A DNA stretch of 7,424 nucleotides from an uncultured Bacilli bacterium. GTDB taxonomy: Bacteria > Bacillota_I > Bacilli_A > RF39 > UBA660. The stretch covers positions 1 to 7,424 of the forward strand of contig CANQKU010000053.1 of the NCBI GenBank assembly GCA_947624535.1, read 5' to 3'. Below are positions 1-5,025 of this stretch, in pieces. Position 1 is the first letter of the stretch. Each line of letters starts with the position of its first letter. Made by a program: the position numbers and the translations under genes. The notes beneath the pieces were generated by a model. It saw nothing but the letters and a program-made list of their open reading frames with translations. It did not search any database and was not told the DNA's origin.

Positions 1-19
1 TATAAGAAACAAAATTACA

Positions 20-25
20 AGGAGG
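20..25 (+). promoter_or_regulatory. Ribosome binding site of gene 1
   Basis: A perfect AGGAGG Shine-Dalgarno core lies five bases upstream of the ATG at 31. It supports that ATG as the start, and the protein then opens with a good signal peptide. The preceding bases (1-19) are AT-rich; too little upstream sequence is present to define a promoter. Confidence 0.9.
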
Positions 26-30
26 AAGCT

Positions 31-135
31 ATGAAGAATAGTATTTTAAAAATTGGAGTTATTTTATTAGTCATTTTTTCTATGACAATGACAAACTTTA
101 TATTTGTCGGAAAGGGACTTATAAGCTATGCAGCA
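31..135 (+). other. Signal peptide of gene 1
   Basis: Residues 1-35 have a short basic start (MKNSILK), a long hydrophobic stretch (about residues 8-26) and a small-residue cleavage region, SYAAD, at 32-36. Signal peptidase I cleavage after A34 or A35 is likely. No lipobox Cys is present, so this is not a lipoprotein. The mature protein begins with a Ser/Asn-rich tract. Confidence 0.88.
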
Positions 136-3100
136 GACAACTCATCAACTAACAATCCAAATGTAGAGTTTGAAGCCTATTTTAAAGATGCAGAAGGTAA
201 CAAAGTTACAAAACTAGAAAAGGAAAATATACAAGAAGAAGCCTTTTTATATTTAAACTTAAACGTAAAGAAAGAAGGATATTTTAATGGGGAAATATCC
301 CTAGAAAATAGTAACTTTGTATTAAAAGAATCTAACAATGAGTACGTAAGTAAAATAGAAAACAATACAATATACTTAAACCAAATTAGTGTAGGAGCAG
401 CAGGAGAAATAGAAGTAAAAGTTGAACCTATCAAAGAAAATTCTTTTGATATAGGTTTATTAAATTTGGTTAGCAAAGTTAATTTAAAAGGTATCTATAG
501 AGACCATACTCAAAGAGATATTACAATTAAAGCAACCAAAGAAGTAAGCCTTGAAATAGTAGAAAATAATACAGCAGAAAACATGCTAAACGAAATGGAA
601 GTAATTACAAATAAAACTATGAAAATCAATGGACAAGACAAAAGAGTAGTTCAATTTTCATACAACTTGGGCTTAAAAGAAAACAACTATCCAATAAAAG
701 AAATAAATTCTAAAATAGCAATTCCTAAAATAGATGAAAAATCAGCAGAAGTTGCAAGTGTATGTTACTTTAACAATATGACTACATTTCAATTTGACTA
801 TGAAGAAAATGAATTAGTATTAACCTTAAAAAACGAACCAAACAATGAAAATAAAGTAAGATGGAAAGCAGAAGGTTCAGAAAACATAGTTATAACTTGT
901 GTTTATGATAAAGATGTTAATATAGAAAATGAACAATTTACATATATTCAAAAAATTACCTTATATGATGACAAAACATTAGAAGCAAGTGGAGAAATAA
1001 ATGTAGGGGCAGAAGAATTAGACAATATAATTCAATTAAATAGTAAAAACACTGAAGAAAGCATATATAAAGGAAAATTAAATGCAGGAATTCCAAGACA
1101 ATATCAAAGCAAAACAGAACTAAAAATAAATTACACACCAGCTATATCTAATATAGAATTAACAGAAGAAGCAAGCAGATTTGTAATTAACGATAAAGAA
1201 GCAAAAGCAAATGTAATATTTAACCAAACTACAGTAAAAAAAGATACAGTTGAAAAACTATTTGGAACAGATGGAAGTATAACAATATATGATCAAGATG
1301 GAAATACATTAGGAACAATTACAAGCACATCAGAAACAGATTTACAAGGAAATATCAATATTTCATACGAAGGAAAAAATGTTACTCAAATCACAATCAG
1401 AGCTACTAACCCAGTAAAAGAAGGTAGATTAGAATTAACTCATACAAAAACAATTCAAGACTCTAAAGATATAGCTCAAGCTGCAAGTGAATTAAAAAGC
1501 AAAGTAACATCACAATATAACACAGACAGCGGAAAGCAAGAAAAAGAAATTTCTATGAAATTAGAAGACACTGTAACAAAAACAAAATTAGAAACAAACA
1601 GAGAAGACTTATCAACAGTAATATCAAATAATGTGGAAATGAAAGCAATTTTAATATCTAACAATGAACAATATGACTTATTTACTAATCCACAAATTGC
1701 AATACAATTACCAGAACAAGTAGAAAACATATCAATTAACAGTGTAGACCTTCTTTATGATAATGAATTAACCATTAAAAATTATGAAGTAAAAGGAAAA
1801 ACGATATATATCTATATGGAGGGTGCACAAACTCAATATCATGAAAATTCTGTTGAAGGTAGTACAATTGTAATAAATGCAACACTTACAACAAACAAAA
1901 AAGTTGCAACAACAGATACAGAAATAAAAATGACTTGTACAAATGGAGAAAAAACAGACACAGTATCTCAACCAATAAAAATAGTTGCACCAAAAGATGT
2001 TACTACAATATATAATATACAAGGATTAGGAATAGAAACATTAGGACAAGAAGAAACAAAACAAGTAATGATGGAAAAAAGTAGTAATAGCAAAGAATTA
2101 GAAGCACAAATTGAAATCATTAACAACAATCAAAATAATATAGAAAATATAAAAATATTAGGAGATTTCCCAACAAACAATGATGTTAATAATATGGGAA
2201 TACAAATAACAAATGGAATAACACTTCAAAATGGAGGCAATGCAAAAGTTTATTATTCTGAAAATTCAAAAGCAACAGATGACATAGGAAATGCAGAAAA
2301 TGGATGGAATGAAAACATTACAGATAACAGTAAAGTATGTAAATTCTTAATAATAGTAGATAATATACAAGCACAAAGCAGTGTGCAAGCATCTTATAAA
2401 TTTACTATTCCTGCAAACTTAGAATATAATCAAGTAGCTAAAACAGGATACACAATAAAAAATACAGACAGCAGTACAAAAGTAGAAAGTGAAATATCTT
2501 CTACTGTAATTGAAATGCAAACAGGAATCGGACCAGAAGTTCAAGCAAAACTAACAGCAAGTAAAGGTGGTAACGAAATTACTACATCAGTTAAAAACGG
2601 AGAAGTAATTAGTTATAATATAGAAGTTAAAAATACAGGTTCAGAAGATATAAATGACATATCAGTTAAAGCAAATGTACCAGAAGGAACAACCTTCGTA
2701 AAACCAGAAGAAAACTATGAATACACAGGAGCATCTTACTATAAAGAATTTGACTATAAAACTTTTGAAGGAATAATTAAAACTTTAAAAGTAGGAGAAG
2801 TTGTAAATGTATCTTATGAAGTTAGAGTTAAAAATGACACAAAAGAAGGAACAGAATTAAAAAATCAAGCAGAAATAAAATATGGTGAAGTTACAAAACA
2901 AACAGAAGAAATAAAAAATATTACATCTAAAGGGGATATAAGAGTCACAGTAAAAAGAATTACAGACAAAAGTGTAAACTTATATACATCTGGAGCAGTA
3001 CAATACTTTGCAATTATAGAAAACATTTCAAATGAAAAACAAGAAAATGTAAAAATAAAAACAAATCTTTCAAAAGGACTATCTGTAGACAGAGTAATGC

Positions 3101-4920
3101 TAACAACTAATATGAAAGTAGAAGACGGTGAGATTTTCGAAGTCAATAGCCAACAAAACAACAGTAGTAATGCAAAAAGTACAGAAGTAGTTGAAATAGA
3201 TGAAAAAGACATTCCAAAAAGTGAAGAACTAAAATACAATGAAGAAATGAACATAGGAACATTAGAGCCAGGACAAAATAAAGTTGTAAGCTATGATCTA
3301 CTAATAAATGAAGTTGAAAACAATACCCCAATTGAATTTTCAGTTGAAGTAATAAATGGAAAAGAAAACTACAAATCAAACAACTGGCAAGATAATGTAA
3401 GTGGCATTGATGTCAACTTATCTATGACAGCAAATACACAAAATGAATATATACATACAGGAGATACAATAGTATATACAATAACAGTAGAAAATAAAAC
3501 TGAAGCTGAAACACATTTATTAGTAATAAAAGACAGTTTGCCACAAGCATTATCAATCAACAAAATAACATTAGATGGAGAAGAAGTCCAAGGAACTGAT
3601 TCAAACGAAATAGAAATACCAGTACAACTAAATGCTAATGGAAAAAAGACAATTGTAATAGAAACAACAGTTGATTACTCAGAATCAAGAAAAACGGCAG
3701 AGCCTATTACAAATGTTGCAACAGCAGAACTATATGGAAAAAGTATAGCAACTACAACATCTATCAATCACATTATAGAAGCAAATAAACAAGAAACTTC
3801 TGATCCAAGCTCAAGTGACCCTAATGGAAACAATGGAAATGGTGGAAACAGTGGAAATAACGGAAGCAATAATGTACAAAATAATGACATTGCAAACGGA
3901 AACAAAACAATTATGGGTACAGCTTGGTATGATACAAATGCTAATGGAAAGAAAGAGCAAGGAGAACAATTACTAAGTAATATAAAAGTAAAATTATTAA
4001 ATGTAGAAACAAATAACCTAGTAAAAGATGAAAAAGGTAAAACATTAGAAACAGTAACTAATGAAAATGGAATTTATGTATTAGACAAAATAGCAAATGG
4101 AAAATACATTATTATATTTGAATATAACAATACACAATATGCTTTAACTAAATATAAAGCAGAAGGAATATCAGAAGCAGAAAATTCAAATGTTTTATTA
4201 AATCAATTAGTAATTGAAAATGAAACAAAAGAAGTTGCATCAACAGATATATTAACAATTAACGACCAAAACATTTCAAATATAAATATAGGTCTAATCA
4301 AATTACAAAAATTTGACTTAGAATTAACAAAAAGAGTAAGCAAAGTATTAGTTCAAAATGCTAGTGGTACTACAGTAAGAGAATATCAAGATGCAGACTT
4401 AGCAAAAATAGAAATACCAGGAAAAGACCTAAATGGTTCAACTGTTATAATTGAATATAAAATAAGCGTATCAAATAAAGGTGAAGTAGAAGGATATGTA
4501 AGAAAAATAGCAGATTATGTACCAGCAGATTTAAGATTTAGTTCAGAATTAAATAAAGACTGGTATCAAGTAGGAAATACACTATATACAGAAAAATTAG
4601 CAAACGAAAAAATAAAAGCAGGAGAAACAAAGACAATTACTTTAACCTTAACAAAAACAATGACAGAAAATAACACAGGTTCTGTTCCAAATATAGCAGA
4701 AATAGTAGAGTATTATAATGAATTAGGATTAAAAGACATAAATTCTACACCAGGAAATAGAGCAAAAACAGAAAATGACTATAGTCAGGCAGATACAATT
4801 ATAAGTGTTAAAACAGGAGAAATTGTATACACAGGATTAATCATTGCAGGAGTAGTAGCATTAGGAATTGTAGCAGTAGTAATTGCAATAAAAAAGAAAA
4901 ATACAATTGATGAAATATAG
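31..4920 (+). CDS. Large modular cell-surface protein (DUF11-type repeats, SdrD B-like domain, C-terminal membrane anchor)
   Basis: This is a 1629-residue exported protein, probably a surface stalk or adhesin; its ligand is unknown. The start is fixed by the AGGAGG at 20-25. Residues 1-35 form a signal peptide (Lys2/Lys7, hydrophobic core, likely cleavage after SYA or YAA at 34/35). Residues 36 to about 520 are beta-rich and match no family I can name. Residues about 525-1250 are successive Ig-like/DUF11-type modules, the clearest at about 838-970 and 1126-1250 (strand, conserved Asn, then VPEG or SLPQ). Residues 1251-1292 are a Ser/Asn/Gly linker. Residues about 1292-1376 are SdrD B-like (D1301-x-N-x-N-G, E1312, then ENGxY and GKY). 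Residues 1428-1592 are a last DUF11-like domain with a possible isopeptide triad K1434/D1495/N1554. A 23-residue hydrophobic segment (1598-1620) followed by KKK anchors the C terminus. There is no catalytic motif. Only four Cys are present (245, 290, 636, 770). Gene 2 follows after 24 bases. Export and modular beta architecture are well supported; the function is inference. Confidence 0.95.
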   Translation: MKNSILKIGVILLVIFSMTMTNFIFVGKGLISYAADNSSTNNPNVEFEAYFKDAEGNKVTKLEKENIQEEAFLYLNLNVKKEGYFNGEISLENSNFVLKESNNEYVSKIENNTIYLNQISVGAAGEIEVKVEPIKENSFDIGLLNLVSKVNLKGIYRDHTQRDITIKATKEVSLEIVENNTAENMLNEMEVITNKTMKINGQDKRVVQFSYNLGLKENNYPIKEINSKIAIPKIDEKSAEVASVCYFNNMTTFQFDYEENELVLTLKNEPNNENKVRWKAEGSENIVITCVYDKDVNIENEQFTYIQKITLYDDKTLEASGEINVGAEELDNIIQLNSKNTEESIYKGKLNAGIPRQYQSKTELKINYTPAISNIELTEEASRFVINDKEAKANVIFNQTTVKKDTVEKLFGTDGSITIYDQDGNTLGTITSTSETDLQGNINISYEGKNVTQITIRATNPVKEGRLELTHTKTIQDSKDIAQAASELKSKVTSQYNTDSGKQEKEISMKLEDTVTKTKLETNREDLSTVISNNVEMKAILISNNEQYDLFTNPQIAIQLPEQVENISINSVDLLYDNELTIKNYEVKGKTIYIYMEGAQTQYHENSVEGSTIVINATLTTNKKVATTDTEIKMTCTNGEKTDTVSQPIKIVAPKDVTTIYNIQGLGIETLGQEETKQVMMEKSSNSKELEAQIEIINNNQNNIENIKILGDFPTNNDVNNMGIQITNGITLQNGGNAKVYYSENSKATDDIGNAENGWNENITDNSKVCKFLIIVDNIQAQSSVQASYKFTIPANLEYNQVAKTGYTIKNTDSSTKVESEISSTVIEMQTGIGPEVQAKLTASKGGNEITTSVKNGEVISYNIEVKNTGSEDINDISVKANVPEGTTFVKPEENYEYTGASYYKEFDYKTFEGIIKTLKVGEVVNVSYEVRVKNDTKEGTELKNQAEIKYGEVTKQTEEIKNITSKGDIRVTVKRITDKSVNLYTSGAVQYFAIIENISNEKQENVKIKTNLSKGLSVDRVMLTTNMKVEDGEIFEVNSQQNNSSNAKSTEVVEIDEKDIPKSEELKYNEEMNIGTLEPGQNKVVSYDLLINEVENNTPIEFSVEVINGKENYKSNNWQDNVSGIDVNLSMTANTQNEYIHTGDTIVYTITVENKTEAETHLLVIKDSLPQALSINKITLDGEEVQGTDSNEIEIPVQLNANGKKTIVIETTVDYSESRKTAEPITNVATAELYGKSIATTTSINHIIEANKQETSDPSSSDPNGNNGNGGNSGNNGSNNVQNNDIANGNKTIMGTAWYDTNANGKKEQGEQLLSNIKVKLLNVETNNLVKDEKGKTLETVTNENGIYVLDKIANGKYIIIFEYNNTQYALTKYKAEGISEAENSNVLLNQLVIENETKEVASTDILTINDQNISNINIGLIKLQKFDLELTKRVSKVLVQNASGTTVREYQDADLAKIEIPGKDLNGSTVIIEYKISVSNKGEVEGYVRKIADYVPADLRFSSELNKDWYQVGNTLYTEKLANEKIKAGETKTITLTLTKTMTENNTGSVPNIAEIVEYYNELGLKDINSTPGNRAKTENDYSQADTIISVKTGEIVYTGLIIAGVVALGIVAVVIAIKKKNTIDEI
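1603..3780 (+). repeat. Tandem divergent Ig-like/DUF11-type modules within gene 1
   Basis: Residues about 525-1250 contain five successive beta modules that share a core: a hydrophobic strand ending in Asn, a variable loop, a second strand, then Pro. The anchor Asn is at 545, 698, 868, 998 and 1155. The residue sixteen later is Pro at 561, 714, 884 and 1171, and Ser at 1014. A sixth copy (N1482/P1498) lies beyond the SdrD B-like domain. The modules are too diverged to show DNA-level repetition. DUF11-type repeats are known from large bacterial envelope proteins as stalk modules; that role here is inferred. Confidence 0.7.
3823..3873 (+). repeat. Asn/Gly-rich linker tract in gene 1
   Basis: The DNA has degenerate GGAAAY-like units, giving a protein tract almost wholly of Asn and Gly with a few Ser (residues 1265-1281). 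It is preceded by a Ser/Asp/Pro stretch (1257-1264). It separates the DUF11-type modules from the SdrD B-like domain and is probably a flexible hinge. Being a short degenerate repeat, it may vary in length between strains. Confidence 0.75.
3904..4158 (+). other. SdrD B-like domain of gene 1
   Basis: Residues about 1292-1376 follow the SdrD B-like pattern: G1296-T-A-W-Y-D1301-x-N1303-x-N1305-G1306, then G1311-E1312, a strand of the KVKLLN type, ENGIY, and a G-K-Y turn leading to an IIIFEY strand. The D-x-N-x-N-G...E loop resembles the Ca2+-binding loop of staphylococcal Sdr B repeats, so calcium stiffening is plausible. The family assignment is from motifs only. Confidence 0.8.
4312..4806 (+). 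other. C-terminal DUF11-like domain of gene 1 with candidate isopeptide triad
   Basis: Residues 1428-1592 start with FDLELTKRVSKV. They continue with a DUF11-like core (EYKISVSN ending at N1482, ADYVP ending at P1498) and close with PNIAEI and a D-I-N-S-T-P-G-N segment (1569-1576). K1434, D1495 and N1554 sit where an autocatalytic Lys-Asn bond with an acidic helper would be expected in isopeptide-forming surface domains. The bond itself is inference. The same module begins near residue 629 of gene 2. Confidence 0.65.
4804..4899 (+). other. C-terminal membrane anchor, possible non-canonical sorting signal
   Basis: Residues 1592-1596 read SVKTG. They are followed by a 23-residue hydrophobic segment (1598-1620, rich in Val, Ile, Ala and Gly), then KKK (1621-1623) and six more residues. 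The order of motif, hydrophobic span and positive tail mirrors a sortase cell-wall sorting signal, but no LPXTG is present. It may be a divergent sortase substrate or simply a C-terminal transmembrane anchor. The anchor is clear; sortase recognition is uncertain. Confidence 0.8.
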
Positions 4921-4930
4921 ATGAAAGGAA

Positions 4931-4936
4931 AGGAGG
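4931..4936 (+). promoter_or_regulatory. Ribosome binding site of gene 2
   Basis: AGGAGG lies eight bases before the ATG at 4945, inside the 24-base gap after the gene 1 stop. It decides the start: the in-frame ATG at 4921, directly after the stop, has no comparable site upstream and would place charged residues (MKGKEENK) before the signal peptide. Confidence 0.88.
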
Positions 4937-4944
4937 AAAATAAA

Positions 4945-5025
4945 ATGAATAAAATGAAAAAATTAGCAATTAGTGTTATAGTGGCCTTTCTTACTATATT
5001 AGGAATATGTGCAAGTTCTAATGCG
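4945..5025 (+). other. Signal peptide of gene 2
   Basis: Residues 1-27 carry basic residues at 3, 5 and 6, a hydrophobic core (7-21) and a small-residue site S25-N26-A27 before Y28, consistent with signal peptidase I. C22 lies within the core but is not in a proper lipobox. Confidence 0.87.

Noticed and set aside
1..19. TATAAG at 1-6 as a promoter -10 element
   Set aside because: No upstream sequence is available for a -35 element, and such hexamers are common by chance in AT-rich DNA.
177..3563. Minus-strand open frames of 60-129 codons within gene 1
   Set aside because: They are antisense shadows of a purine-rich coding strand. They encode Phe/Leu/Ser/Cys-rich low-complexity sequence, lack good ribosome binding sites, and overlap a gene with clear domain structure.
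31..4920. Strong A and purine excess on the coding strand as a sign of foreign origin
   Set aside because: Both genes show it equally, and Asn/Lys/Glu/Thr-rich surface proteins from AT-rich Bacillota normally look like this. There is no ordinary neighbouring gene to compare with.
4921..4944. Alternative start of gene 2 at ATG 4921
   Set aside because: It is in frame but directly abuts the gene 1 stop and has no Shine-Dalgarno upstream. The AGGAGG at 4931-4936 is spaced for 4945, and the extra residues are charged and would precede the signal peptide.
4900..4944. Terminator between the two genes
   Set aside because: No inverted repeat followed by a T-run is present; the gap is 24 bases of purine-rich ribosome-binding sequence.
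4999..5011. Lipoprotein lipobox at L-G-I-C22 in gene 2
   Set aside because: The residue before Cys is Ile rather than Gly, Ala or Ser, and a better signal peptidase I site (SNA) follows at 25-27.
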